DNA of 64,000 nt from Niabella aurantiaca DSM 17617 (GTDB taxonomy: Bacteria > Bacteroidota > Bacteroidia > Chitinophagales > Chitinophagaceae): contig NZ_KB893648.1 in assembly GCF_000374125.1 (NCBI RefSeq), positions 62,001 through 126,000 of the forward strand. The letters run 5' to 3'. The position numbers and the translations under genes were made by a program. Under the pieces are notes generated by a model. That model worked only from the letters and a program-made list of their open reading frames with translations. It did no database searches and was not told the DNA's origin. This document shows positions 1 to 8,430 of this stretch, piece by piece (the first letter of the stretch is position 1; each line of letters begins with the position of its first letter).

Positions 1-650
1 GCGGCAATCAATACCAGCCCGGCAGCGACAATAGCGGCCAGGCTCATATGCCTGGCTTTCCGGATAAACCGCTGCCGTTCCGCTGCTGTTTTTGTTTCAC
101 CGATAATAAAAATGGCAGCCAGGAATCCGCAGATCGTAACAGTAAAGATACCTACGGTTACCGGAAACAATCCCAGCCAGCTGAAGATATAGGCATCCGT
201 GAAGTGGGTAGCCTGCGGATCGATCCTCCCCGAAACGGCGCTGCCGGCAATGATGCCGAGGAACAGGGGCGTAATGACACTGGAATACATAAAGGTTTTG
301 GAATAAACCACCTGCATGCGATCCTGTACCGCATCATAGTTCCGGAAGCTGAAGGCGGTACCCCTTGCCACAATGCCCAGCAGCATAATGACCAGCGGAA
401 TGTGAAGGGATATGGAGACCGTGGAATAAATAACAGGGAAGCCAACAAAGAGGATCACGATAGCAATGATCAGCCACATATGATTGGCCTCCCATATCGG
501 GCCGATGGCACGGTACATAACCTGCCGGGTCTGATCCTTGCTTTTACGTGTAGAAAGGAATTCGAGGATCCCCGCACCAAAATCGGCCCCTCCCATTAAT
601 ACGTAAAGAAGGATCGAAGCCCACAGATATGCCATTACTACATAAAGCAT
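1..650 (-). CDS. cydB: Cytochrome bd ubiquinol oxidase subunit II (partial)
   Basis: The minus-strand translation from an ATG at 650 reads MLYVVMAYLWASILLYVLMG followed by GADFGAGILEF, the N-terminal signature of CydB. Several hydrophobic helices follow, and about 216 residues are present before the gene runs off the left edge. CydB is the second inner-membrane subunit of the cytochrome bd quinol oxidase, which reduces O2 without pumping protons. It lies 129 bp downstream of cydA on the same strand, the usual operon order. An in-frame ATG at 635 is an alternative start. The 3' end is cut off by the window, not by mutation. Confidence 0.95.
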   Translation of the reverse strand, partial: MLYVVMAYLWASILLYVLMGGADFGAGILEFLSTRKSKDQTRQVMYRAIGPIWEANHMWLIIAIVILFVGFPVIYSTVSISLHIPLVIMLLGIVARGTAFSFRNYDAVQDRMQVVYSKTFMYSSVITPLFLGIIAGSAVSGRIDPQATHFTDAYIFSWLGLFPVTVGIFTVTICGFLAAIFIIGETKTAAERQRFIRKARHMSLAAIVAAGLVLIA

Positions 651-779
651 CACGAATATTTATTTATGGTGAAGACCGGGAGCAGAGCATCGGGTGATCA
701 GCTATCAGCCTTCAGCTCTCCGTTCCGGTGCCAACCTGAAACGTTGAATTTTAAACCTTGATCAAAATGTTCTTTTTAC

Positions 780-2093
780 TCAACTTGTCACATCATATAA
801 TTTGCCCACCATCTTCACCTGCCGGTACAGCAGGGCCATCACTACAATGCTCAACGAAACATACACGGCAGTAAAGATAGAGAACGAATAAACAATGCCG
901 GGCATGGGCGTAACCGCATCGCGGGTGCGCATAATGCCATAGATGATCCAGGGCTGGCGGCCTACTTCCGTTACGGTCCAGCCGGCTTCCACAGCGATAA
1001 AGCCTACCGGAATGGCGGCGGCGAACAGTTTCAGAAGCCATCGTTTTTCCAGCCATCTTTTTTTACGCCAGAGTGTAAAGAAATAAAAGACAGCGATCAG
1101 CAACATCATCATTCCCAGGCCTACCATCACCTGGAAAGCATAATGGGTAATGGCAACGGGGGGGCGAACGTCTTTCGGAAAAGCTTCCAGACCCGTTACC
1201 GGCGTTTTAAAATCGCCATGTGCCAGGAAGCTCAATGCCCCGGGGATCTTTAAGGCATAACGTACGGTATCGTTCTGTTCGTCGGGGATGCCGCCCAGGA
1301 TAAGGGCTGCCTTTTCTTCTGTTTTAAAATGGGCTTCCATAGCCGCCAGCTTTACCGGCTGGCGCTTTGCCACGTCCTTTGCAGAGATATCGCCGCTCAA
1401 TGGCTGCAGGATAGCGCCGGCACAGGCAAAAACGGCGGCAATGCGAAAGGCTTTTGTATGAAAGAGCACATTCTTTCGCTTGAGGATCATAAGGGCATGC
1501 ACACCAGCCACTGCAAATCCTGTAGCCGTAAGCGCAGCCAGGATCATATGCAGGGCCTGCGAGAACCAGGCATCATTGAACATGGCCGCGATGGGATCAA
1601 TATTCAGGTATTGCCCGTTTATATAGTCAAATCCGGCCGGACTGTTCATCCAGGCATTGGCAGCAACTACCAGGATGCCGGAGGCGAGCCCGCTTACACC
1701 AACGATCACCCCGGTGAACCAGTGAAACCATTTATTAAATTTATTCCAGCCATACAGATAAAAGCCGAGCGCGATGGCTTCAATAAAAAAGGCGGTTCCT
1801 TCCAGGGAAAAGGGCATGCCAAAAATAGGCCCGGCATGTTTCATGAACTCCGGCCAGAGCAGGCCCAGCTCAAAGGACAATACCGTACCGGAAACGGCGC
1901 CCGTGGCAAAGAAAATGGCCACCCCCCGGCTCCAGGCACGGGTTACATTGCGGTAAACGATGCTGCCGGTCTTCAGCCATTTATAATGCGAAACCGCCAT
2001 AAAGAACGGCATGATCATGCCAATGCAGGAAAAGATAATGTGAAATCCTAATGAAAGCGCCATCTGGGAGCGCGCCGCAATAAAGTCATCCAT
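780..2093 (-). CDS. cydA: Cytochrome bd ubiquinol oxidase subunit I
   Basis: This 437-residue membrane protein is CydA, the haem-bearing and quinol-oxidising subunit. Visible family marks are His18 (position of the haem b595 ligand), Glu99 and Glu107 in the proton-channel segment, His182 (position of a haem b558 ligand) and the conserved GRQPWIIYGIMRT stretch near residue 360. The Q loop is short, as in the bd/CIO forms of many Bacteroidota. CydA and CydB together oxidise quinol and reduce oxygen at low oxygen tension. No small CydX-like ORF was noticed between cydA and cydB, though the window lacks the DNA beyond cydB. Confidence 0.96.
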   Translation of the reverse strand: MDDFIAARSQMALSLGFHIIFSCIGMIMPFFMAVSHYKWLKTGSIVYRNVTRAWSRGVAIFFATGAVSGTVLSFELGLLWPEFMKHAGPIFGMPFSLEGTAFFIEAIALGFYLYGWNKFNKWFHWFTGVIVGVSGLASGILVVAANAWMNSPAGFDYINGQYLNIDPIAAMFNDAWFSQALHMILAALTATGFAVAGVHALMILKRKNVLFHTKAFRIAAVFACAGAILQPLSGDISAKDVAKRQPVKLAAMEAHFKTEEKAALILGGIPDEQNDTVRYALKIPGALSFLAHGDFKTPVTGLEAFPKDVRPPVAITHYAFQVMVGLGMMMLLIAVFYFFTLWRKKRWLEKRWLLKLFAAAIPVGFIAVEAGWTVTEVGRQPWIIYGIMRTRDAVTPMPGIVYSFSIFTAVYVSLSIVVMALLYRQVKMVGKLYDVTS

Positions 2094-2237
2094 AATCTAT
2101 GGATTGGTTTAAAAATGAACCGCTGGTAAACGGTATTTACAAAGATAGTTCAACTGTGTGAGCAAACCAGTTGTTTATTACCTGTTGCGTTATAAAGAAT
2201 TGTTGCGTTTAGTAAAACAGAACCAAAAAGCAGAGAA

Positions 2238-2735
2238 ATGCTAATGAAGAAATATAGAACCCGGCTCTTTTGCTGCCTTGTGCTTGTTTTAAGTATATAC
2301 AGTTGCGATCCTCCTTTTTCAAATCTGATTCATTGCACAAAGCTTGGCTATCTTCATATCCTCCAATTTGTGATCAGGGATAAAAAAACATCGGAAAATC
2401 TTATAACAAAAGGGGTTTATAAGCAAGATTCGATACGGCTTTTTTACGAGAGTGCTCCCGGAAAATATGATACCCTATATCACACAGGAGGGGCGCAGAA
2501 CATGCCGAAGGATACGGTAGCAGTCGCATTGGATATTGATCACCCTGTTTTTAGCCAGTCAAGGGAATTTTATATTAAATACAATGCTTCGGACATTGAT
2601 ACCTTAAAAATAGTGGCCCGGTCCAAGCGGATCAACCTCTGTAAAACTGAATATACGCTGAAGCAGTTTTGGATCAATGGAACGGTTGAAGAAATACCAA
2701 AGCATTTTTCCGGAATTTTTGTCATTTATAAATAA
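2238..2735 (+). CDS. Hypothetical lipoprotein, paralogue A
   Basis: A 165-residue protein with a lipoprotein signal ending in LSIYSC (lipid-modified Cys23). I do not recognise a named family. It is a clear paralogue of the next gene: both carry the order 'SENLITKGVYKQDSIRLFY / GKYDTLYH / REFYIKYNASDIDTLKI / FWINGT / FSGIFVIYK' with conserved spacing. Several alternating hydrophobic strands suggest a compact beta-sandwich. The start at 2238 is the first ATG of the frame; ATG at 2244 (MKKYRT) is equally good. Likely anchored in the membrane facing the periplasm or the surface; function unknown. Confidence 0.75.
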   Translation: MLMKKYRTRLFCCLVLVLSIYSCDPPFSNLIHCTKLGYLHILQFVIRDKKTSENLITKGVYKQDSIRLFYESAPGKYDTLYHTGGAQNMPKDTVAVALDIDHPVFSQSREFYIKYNASDIDTLKIVARSKRINLCKTEYTLKQFWINGTVEEIPKHFSGIFVIYK

Positions 2736-2917
2736 TGCGGGACTTCGGTCCGCTCATAGCAGCTACGACAGGAAAGCCATGGATGATGTATGATTGGCTG
2801 TTTTTTGGCTCCTTTTCAGGGTATCCGGCAAAGAAAACGAGGACGGCCGCAGGGTGCCAGGGAATAATATTTGTTTGACTCAACTGAAACTATTGTTTTT
2901 ACTTAAAATTGATAATT

Positions 2918-3397
2918 ATGAGAATCTTATTGTTTTGCGCCATAATACTCGGCTGCCTGATGACACCAAGCTGTTCTAAAAAGGAAAAGACCTATGGCTG
3001 TCCGCCTGTGGGTTATTACTATTCACCCAAATTCGTAATAATCAATAAGACCACGGGAGAAAATCTTATTGAAAAAGAAGTCTATAAAAAGGAGGAGATA
3101 AGAATGTTTTACCAGAATGGGCGGGGTGGGTATGATACGCTTTATAAATTTGGAAAAGGCGATACTATAGAAATATTGGTGCCGGTTGGAACTCCGATTA
3201 TAAACGATTCCCGCGATTTTTATATAAAATATAATGGTGTAGATATTGATACACTAAAAATACGGACAAGGTTAGATAAGAGAGAGGCTTGCGTCACCTG
3301 GTATGCGCCGGTTCAATTTTATATTAATGGTAAAGCTGCCTTAACGCCCCCGAACCTTTTTGGGACCTTTGTTATCAATAAACAGGAAAACCGATAA
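2918..3397 (+). CDS. Hypothetical lipoprotein, paralogue B
   Basis: About 159 residues with a lipoprotein signal MRILLFCAIILGCLMTPSC (lipid-modified Cys19). The ATG at 2918 is preferred over the upstream TTG at 2909 because it starts directly at the charged n-region. It aligns along its whole length with the gene at 2238: 'GENLIEKEVYKKEEIRMFY', 'GGYDTLYKFG', 'RDFYIKYNGVDIDTLKI', 'FYINGKA', 'LFGTFVINK'. A 182-bp gap separates the two copies, so they look like an old tandem duplication that has diverged mostly near the N-terminus. Function unknown. Confidence 0.75.
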   Translation: MRILLFCAIILGCLMTPSCSKKEKTYGCPPVGYYYSPKFVIINKTTGENLIEKEVYKKEEIRMFYQNGRGGYDTLYKFGKGDTIEILVPVGTPIINDSRDFYIKYNGVDIDTLKIRTRLDKREACVTWYAPVQFYINGKAALTPPNLFGTFVINKQENR

Positions 3398-3614
3398 AGC
3401 AACCCTTTTCCCGGTGTTTCCCGCCGGAAAAATAGAAACACTGCGGCTGAACGGAGCGGCGTCCGGCTGAATGACATCGTCAGACAGGCAAGTAAAGCCT
3501 GCCATGAGTACCGGGGCGCGGCCAATAAGAAGTGCAACTATATGCAACGTGCAAACACGGCACTGCCTTTTGAACAATCGTTTGTGCAACCGGCCGCAAA
3601 TCCGAAATAGACCG

Positions 3615-3622
3615 TATCTTTG
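3615..3622 (+). promoter_or_regulatory. TAnnTTTG -7 box of prfB
   Basis: TATCTTTG matches the Bacteroidota -7 consensus TAnnTTTG exactly. It ends only 6 bases before the prfB ATG at 3629, so transcription would begin at or next to the start codon. No well-spaced -33 TTTG is seen. Confidence 0.5.
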
Positions 3623-3628
3623 CAGCCT

Positions 3629-4718
3629 ATGACACAGGAAAAATTACAGGATATGCGGTCCCGCGTTCTCGGGATAAGGAGGTTTCTTTGACGTCGAGAA
3701 CCGTCAACAGAAAATAAATGAAGATAAACAGCTTTCGTTAAGTCCCGGCTTCTGGGACGATAATCAGCGTGCCACAGAGATCTTAAAGACCTTAAAGACC
3801 AATGAATACTGGATGAGCCTGTTTCGCGAGGCCGAAACAGCAGTAGAGGACTTTGCGGTTTTGTTCGATTTCTGGAAGGCCGGTGACGCCACAGAAACAG
3901 AAACGCAGGAGGCCTATGACCGGGCCCTTGAGGTGCTGGAAGACGCTGAGTTTAAAAGCACCCTGAATGAACCGGAGGATGAATTGCCTGCAGTGATGCA
4001 GATCAATTCGGGCGCCGGCGGCACGGAGAGCCAGGACTGGGCGGAAATGATCGCCCGGATGTACCGGATGTATGGCGAAAAACAAGGCTGGAAAATTACC
4101 GAACTGGACTGGCAATGGGGAGATGGCGCCGGTATTAAAACGGCCACCCTGCAGTTTGAAGGTCCGTTTGCCTATGGCTTTTTAAAGGCAGAAAGCGGTG
4201 TGCACCGCCTGGTACGGATCTCGCCGTTCGACAGCAATGCCCGCAGGCATACTTCGTTTGCATCGGTATTCGTATACCCGCTGGTAGATGATACCATCGA
4301 TATTGAGATTAAGGATTCCGAAGTAAAGATGGAAACGGCGCGCAGCGGTGGTGCCGGCGGACAGAATGTGAATAAAGTTGAAACCAAGGTATTCCTGACC
4401 CATATTCCCACCGGTATTGTGGTGGTTTGCCAGACGGAGCGTACTCAGATGGGCAACCGGGAAAAAGCCATGCAAATGCTGAAGAGCCGGTTATATGAAG
4501 AAGAGCTGCGCAAGCGCGAAGAGCTGAAAAATGCGGCGAATGCCAATAAGAAAAAGATTGAGTGGGGCAGCCAGATCCGGAGTTATGTGTTTCATCCTTA
4601 CAAAATGATCAAAGATCACCGTACCGAGCATGAGGTAGGGAATGTGCAGCCGGTAATGGACGGTGAGCTGGATGGCTTTATCAAGGCCTATCTGATGCAG
4701 CGGAAGGAAACAGTTTAA
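3629..4718 (+). CDS. prfB: Peptide chain release factor 2, programmed +1 frameshift
   Basis: RF2 releases peptides at UGA and UAA. Translation starts at ATG 3629 ([20 protein letters not shown]), meets an in-frame TGA at 3689-3691 and must slip +1 on CTT to continue at GAC 3690 ([14 protein letters not shown]...), giving about 362 residues, normal for RF2. All elements of the classic autoregulatory frameshift are present: an AGGAGG anti-SD-binding sequence at 3677-3682, a short spacer, CTT as slippery codon, TGA, then C. The domain with the SPF stop-codon-reading tripeptide and the GGQ peptidyl-transferase motif ([11 protein letters not shown]) are intact. Low RF2 levels favour the slip and restore synthesis. 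Confidence 0.95.
3677..3692 (+). promoter_or_regulatory. prfB +1 recoding site
   Basis: AGGAGG at 3677-3682 is followed by TTT, CTT, TGA and C. This matches the established RF2 recoding signal: the SD-like sequence sits just upstream of the P-site CTT codon, which re-pairs on TTT when UGA decoding is slow. It is notable in a lineage where SD sequences are otherwise rare before genes. Confidence 0.93.
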
Positions 4719-4832
4719 ACATGCAAATACAGCACCCATATCAGTGCGCTGATCATCGGAGTACGGATGGTTCATGGCTGTAAACAGCCACAAACATGTT
4801 TTTATATTTTCAAATTTTCAAATTGAGATAAT

Positions 4833-6464
4833 ATGCACCAGGGATCATTTTCCTATCCTTTGCCGGCCAATGAGCCGGTTTTGAACTACGCCCCCGGAAG
4901 TAAAGAGCGGGAAAACCTCAAAACAGCCATTGCGTTGCTGAAGAGTCAGAAAGTCGATGTGCCCATGTACATCGGGGCCAACGAAGTGCGCACCACAAAA
5001 AAAGAAACCCTGCGCCCCCCGCATGAGCACCGGTTTGTATTGGGACAATTTTCCATCGGGGAAAAGAAGCATGTACAGCTGGCGGTGGATGCAGCGCTGG
5101 CTGCAAAAAAAGACTGGGAAGCCATGACCTGGGAAAGCCGGGCGGGCATCTTTTTAAAAGCAGCGGATCTGATCGCCACAAAGTACCGTGGACAGATGAA
5201 TGCTGCCACCATGCTGGGGCAGAGTAAAAATGCGTACCAGGCAGAGATCGACAGCGCCTGCGAGCTGATCGATTTTTTGCGTTTCAATGTTCATTTCCTG
5301 AGCCAGATCTACCAGCAGCAGCCTATAAGCGGTGCAGGCATGCACAACCGCCTGGAGTACCGGCCGCTGGAAGGTTTTGTACTGGCGATCACACCCTTTA
5401 ATTTTACGGCGATCGGCGGTAACCTGCCTACTTCTGCCGCCATGTGTGGCAACGTGGTCGTATGGAAACCGGCACATACACAGATCTACTCCGCGCAGTT
5501 GTTTATGCGCATTCTGAAAGAGGCCGGACTTCCGGATGGAGTGATCAACCTGATCTATGTGGATGGCCCCGCAGTGGGCGATGTTTGTTTTAACCACCGG
5601 GAATTTGCCGGCGTGCATTTTACCGGCTCTACCGGGGTGTTCAATCATATGTGGGAAACCATCGGGAAAAATATTCCCAAATACAGGAGCTATCCGCGCA
5701 TCGTGGGAGAAACCGGGGGGAAGGACTTTGTAATGGTGCATAAAAGCGCCCACCCGGATGTGGTGGCAACCGCATTGTTACGGGGCGCTTTTGAGTTTCA
5801 GGGGCAAAAATGTTCCGCCGCATCCCGGGCATACATCCCATCGAACCTGTGGAAGGAGGTAAAGAAACTGCTGATCGAAGGAGTGCACTCATTTAAAATG
5901 GGAGCGGTAGAAGACTTTAGCAATTTTATTAATGCCGTCATCGATGAAAAAAGCTTTGACAAGATAAAAGGATATATCGATAAGGCCAGAAAAGATCCGA
6001 AAGCTGCCATTGTAGCGGGCGGCACCTGTGATAAAAAAGTAGGTTATTTTGTTCAGCCCACCATTATTGAAACAAAAGACCCGCAATATGTAACCATGTG
6101 CGAGGAGATCTTCGGACCGGTGCTGACGGTATATATATATCCCGCCGGTAGTTTTGAAAAAACGCTGGACCTGGTGGACAGCACATCGCCTTATGCATTG
6201 ACGGGCTCGATCATCGCAACAGATCGCGCGGCTATTGAAACCGCAACCAGGAAGCTGTCCAATGCTGCGGGTAATTTTTATATCAATGACAAGCCCACCG
6301 GTGCCGTGGTGGGGCAGCAGCCGTTTGGGGGTGCGCGCGCCTCCGGCACCAATGATAAAGCAGGCTCCATCCTGAATCTTTATCGCTGGCTGAGTGTGCG
6401 CACGGTTAAAGAAACTTTTAACCCACCGGTTGATTACCGGTACCCGTTCATGGCGGAGGAATAA
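4833..6464 (+). CDS. pruA: L-glutamate gamma-semialdehyde dehydrogenase (P5C dehydrogenase)
   Basis: This 543-residue NAD-dependent aldehyde dehydrogenase oxidises glutamate semialdehyde, from 1-pyrroline-5-carboxylate, to glutamate in proline catabolism. Visible features are the Asn-containing FNFTAIGGNLP segment, the FTGSTGVF nucleotide-binding turn, the VGETGGKDFV segment with the general-base Glu, and the GQKCSAASR segment with the catalytic Cys. It is the stand-alone form that resembles mitochondrial ALDH4A1 rather than the C-terminal half of a PutA fusion. No proline dehydrogenase gene is in the window. The start at 4833 gives the expected MHQGSFSYPLPANEPV beginning. Confidence 0.95.
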   Translation: MHQGSFSYPLPANEPVLNYAPGSKERENLKTAIALLKSQKVDVPMYIGANEVRTTKKETLRPPHEHRFVLGQFSIGEKKHVQLAVDAALAAKKDWEAMTWESRAGIFLKAADLIATKYRGQMNAATMLGQSKNAYQAEIDSACELIDFLRFNVHFLSQIYQQQPISGAGMHNRLEYRPLEGFVLAITPFNFTAIGGNLPTSAAMCGNVVVWKPAHTQIYSAQLFMRILKEAGLPDGVINLIYVDGPAVGDVCFNHREFAGVHFTGSTGVFNHMWETIGKNIPKYRSYPRIVGETGGKDFVMVHKSAHPDVVATALLRGAFEFQGQKCSAASRAYIPSNLWKEVKKLLIEGVHSFKMGAVEDFSNFINAVIDEKSFDKIKGYIDKARKDPKAAIVAGGTCDKKVGYFVQPTIIETKDPQYVTMCEEIFGPVLTVYIYPAGSFEKTLDLVDSTSPYALTGSIIATDRAAIETATRKLSNAAGNFYINDKPTGAVVGQQPFGGARASGTNDKAGSILNLYRWLSVRTVKETFNPPVDYRYPFMAEE

Positions 6465-6523
6465 AATTTGTTTGCCGTTTGCCCGTCCGGTCAGGCGGAT
6501 CTCGAACCTTAAATTGTATAGTT

Positions 6524-7051
6524 TTGAAACTGATTTTAAAACCAGAGGAGATTGCGATTACGATCCGGCGGCTGGCGCACCAGATCGTAGAGAATCACGA
6601 AGATTTTTCCAGGATCGCTATCATTGGCCTGCAGCCGAGAGGTATTTTTCTGTCAAACCGTATTTACGAAGAGATACAGAAAATATCAAAGGGACAATCC
6701 ATCGATTACGGCAAGCTGGATATCACTTTTTACCGGGATGATGTGCGTAATGAGCTCCATACCGCCAATGAAACGGATATCCCCTTTTCCATTGAAGGAA
6801 AAGACGTGATCCTGATCGATGATGTGTTGTACACGGGCCGTACTACCCGCGCGGCGTTTGATGCCCTGCTGGATTACGGAAGGCCAAAAAAGGTGGAGCT
6901 TTGTGTATTGATCGACCGCCGGTTTACCCGGGAGTTTCCGATACAGGCCGACTACGTGGGCAAGTACATCGATTCTTTTGAAACACAGAAGGTGCTGGTA
7001 CGCTGGACGGAAAACAGCGATAAAGATCATGTAACGATAACGGAAGGATAA
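6524..7051 (+). CDS. pyrR: PyrR-like uracil phosphoribosyltransferase / pyrimidine regulator
   Basis: A type I phosphoribosyltransferase. The PRPP loop VILIDDVLYTGRTTRAA and the IGLQPRGIFLSNRIYEEI segment match PyrR, which binds pyr mRNA and has uracil phosphoribosyltransferase activity in Firmicutes. RNA binding in Bacteroidota is not established. The frame has no ATG near the expected N-terminus; TTG at 6524 (then KLILKPEEIAITIRR) is chosen because the family starts just before LKPEEI. A TTG at 6479 is the other option. It follows pruA by 59 bp. A strong terminator follows at 7072. Confidence 0.85.
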   Translation: MKLILKPEEIAITIRRLAHQIVENHEDFSRIAIIGLQPRGIFLSNRIYEEIQKISKGQSIDYGKLDITFYRDDVRNELHTANETDIPFSIEGKDVILIDDVLYTGRTTRAAFDALLDYGRPKKVELCVLIDRRFTREFPIQADYVGKYIDSFETQKVLVRWTENSDKDHVTITEG

Positions 7052-7071
7052 AATAACTGAACGGAATACAG

Positions 7072-7104
7072 AAGGGGTGCAAGGGTAACTTGCGCCCTTT
7101 TTTG
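7072..7104 (+). terminator. Rho-independent terminator after pyrR
   Basis: AAGGGGTGCAAG and CTTGCGCCCTT form an 11-bp stem with one bulge around a 5-base loop, followed by six T residues. It lies 20 bp past the pyrR stop. Confidence 0.85.
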
Positions 7105-7158
7105 TCTGAACTTTTGAATGGAGGAATTGTTTAAAAAAAGAAAAACAGGCTTCACACA

Positions 7159-8025
7159 ATGCGATTGCTTTGGACCCTTTTATTCTTTTCTTTCCATAGA
7201 GCAATACTAAGCCAGGAAAGAATTCCTTACAACCTCCTTTCCAGCGAGCTGGAGGAGATCCTCGCAAAGGACCAGGGTCCCCGCGATACGCTGAATAAAC
7301 TGGTGTTACAATACGGAGCTCGTGCTGACACCATCGGCGCATATTGGAGCTATATTCATGCGGTCGACTCGCTCAATATGCGGCAGGTATCCGGGATCAT
7401 CAATGTCTATGGATGGCCCGATAACCGGCGGATCTCTCCGGATGCTTCTAAAGCATTATGGCTCGTTATTCAGCATGCAGATTCCCTTACCCGCGAAGAA
7501 TACCTGCCGGTACTGGAACAAGCCGTTGCGGAAAAAAAGGCCCCCAAAAAATATTATGCCTATTTATACGACCGGGTGCAGATGTTCCGGGAGCGCTTTC
7601 AGCTATACGGAACACAGCTGGGCGGCGATTATGAAGGGAATACTGTGTTGTGGCCCGTTAAAGACATGATCCGGCTGGATGCCCGCAGAAAAGCGATGGG
7701 ATTGCCTCCAATAAAGGAGGCGCTTAAAGATTATTCGGTTTCCTGGTCTGATCCTGCTTACGACTCGCTGGCGGGCAGGATTGTATTTTATGGGCTTGTG
7801 AGCAACCGGCAGGGGAGCGGTATTGCCGGCATCCATATTTACGAGCCCTCCGGAAAGTTTGCCGGTAAAACCGGTCAACGGGGATATTTCAGGGTTTTGG
7901 CAAACCGGAGGGCATTGCGGAAAGGACTTTTATTCAAGGGCGTGGGATACCGGGCATTTAGGTATCACTTCCGGAATCAGCAGGCGGAGGTATTTTATGA
8001 TACCATCTCTTTACCGGAAAACTGA
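7159..8025 (+). CDS. Secreted DUF6624-like protein with C-terminal beta domain
   Basis: A 288-residue protein beginning with a signal peptide (MRLLWTLLFFSFHRAILSQ). Residues 75-180 carry the pattern typical of DUF6624: an INVYGWP segment, a WLVIQHAD segment, YAYLYDRV and LYGTQL. That family has no known function. The last 85 residues (from GRIVFYGLVSN) look like a carboxypeptidase-regulatory-like beta-sandwich: SGIAGIHIYEPSGKFAGKTG then GYFRV. Most likely periplasmic. It stands alone between the pyrR terminator and a small ORF. The domain assignments are by eye. Confidence 0.75.
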   Translation: MRLLWTLLFFSFHRAILSQERIPYNLLSSELEEILAKDQGPRDTLNKLVLQYGARADTIGAYWSYIHAVDSLNMRQVSGIINVYGWPDNRRISPDASKALWLVIQHADSLTREEYLPVLEQAVAEKKAPKKYYAYLYDRVQMFRERFQLYGTQLGGDYEGNTVLWPVKDMIRLDARRKAMGLPPIKEALKDYSVSWSDPAYDSLAGRIVFYGLVSNRQGSGIAGIHIYEPSGKFAGKTGQRGYFRVLANRRALRKGLLFKGVGYRAFRYHFRNQQAEVFYDTISLPEN

Positions 8026-8136
8026 CCTTTTGAATGGAAATCTTAACAACCGCGGGATTTCTTTGGCCTGATCTTGGTAGTTTTCTGTAGATACCTGTCG
8101 GCACTGCCCGGCTTTTTCATCATTAAAAAGAATGTT

Positions 8137-8391
8137 ATGGAAACGGGAAAGGAACAGTTTTCGATTGAAGCGACCATCGGCGGCAAGCGGACGCAGATAC
8201 AGGTAACGCCTGCGGAAACAACAGACGGCGTCGCTTTTTATAAATGTACAGCCGGATCTGATGAAATCACACAGATCCGGAATGACGAAGGCTTTTGGAA
8301 ACAGGTTTGGGGCGATCTGAGTGACGAGGAAGTAAAAGCCATTGGGGCTGTCATTGATTCTTACCAGGAAAAGAACAAGATCGTTTCGTAG
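8137..8391 (+). CDS. Small hypothetical protein (84 aa)
   Basis: A soluble, acidic 84-residue protein without signal peptide or membrane segment. The frame is open from 8074, but ATG 8137 (METGKEQFSIEATIGG) begins the part with protein-like composition. The sequence 'IGGKRTQIQVTP...YKCTAGSDEITQIRNDEGFWKQVWGDLSDEEVKAIGAVIDSY' suggests a short beta region and a C-terminal helix. I do not recognise a family. Function unknown. Confidence 0.6.
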   Translation: METGKEQFSIEATIGGKRTQIQVTPAETTDGVAFYKCTAGSDEITQIRNDEGFWKQVWGDLSDEEVKAIGAVIDSYQEKNKIVS

Positions 8392-8430
8392 CTGCAATGG
8401 GCTGACTGCACCGGTGCAGCTGTTGCCGGG

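Noticed and set aside
48-599. Plus-strand ORF overlapping cydB
   Set aside because: The opposite strand encodes a clear CydB; this ORF has no family features and is a shadow.
1329-2051. 240-codon plus-strand ORF
   Set aside because: Lies entirely within cydA in another frame and has shadow-like composition.
3629-3691. prfB as a nonsense pseudogene
   Set aside because: The early TGA is part of a perfect recoding site, and the downstream sequence is fully conserved.
4775-4800. TGGCTGTAAACAGCCA hairpin as prfB terminator
   Set aside because: Stem is only 6 bp with a poor T-run; not convincing as a terminator.
6519-6526. TAGTTTTG as a promoter of pyrR
   Set aside because: It fits TAnnTTTG, but overlaps the chosen start codon and has no -33 partner; more likely chance.
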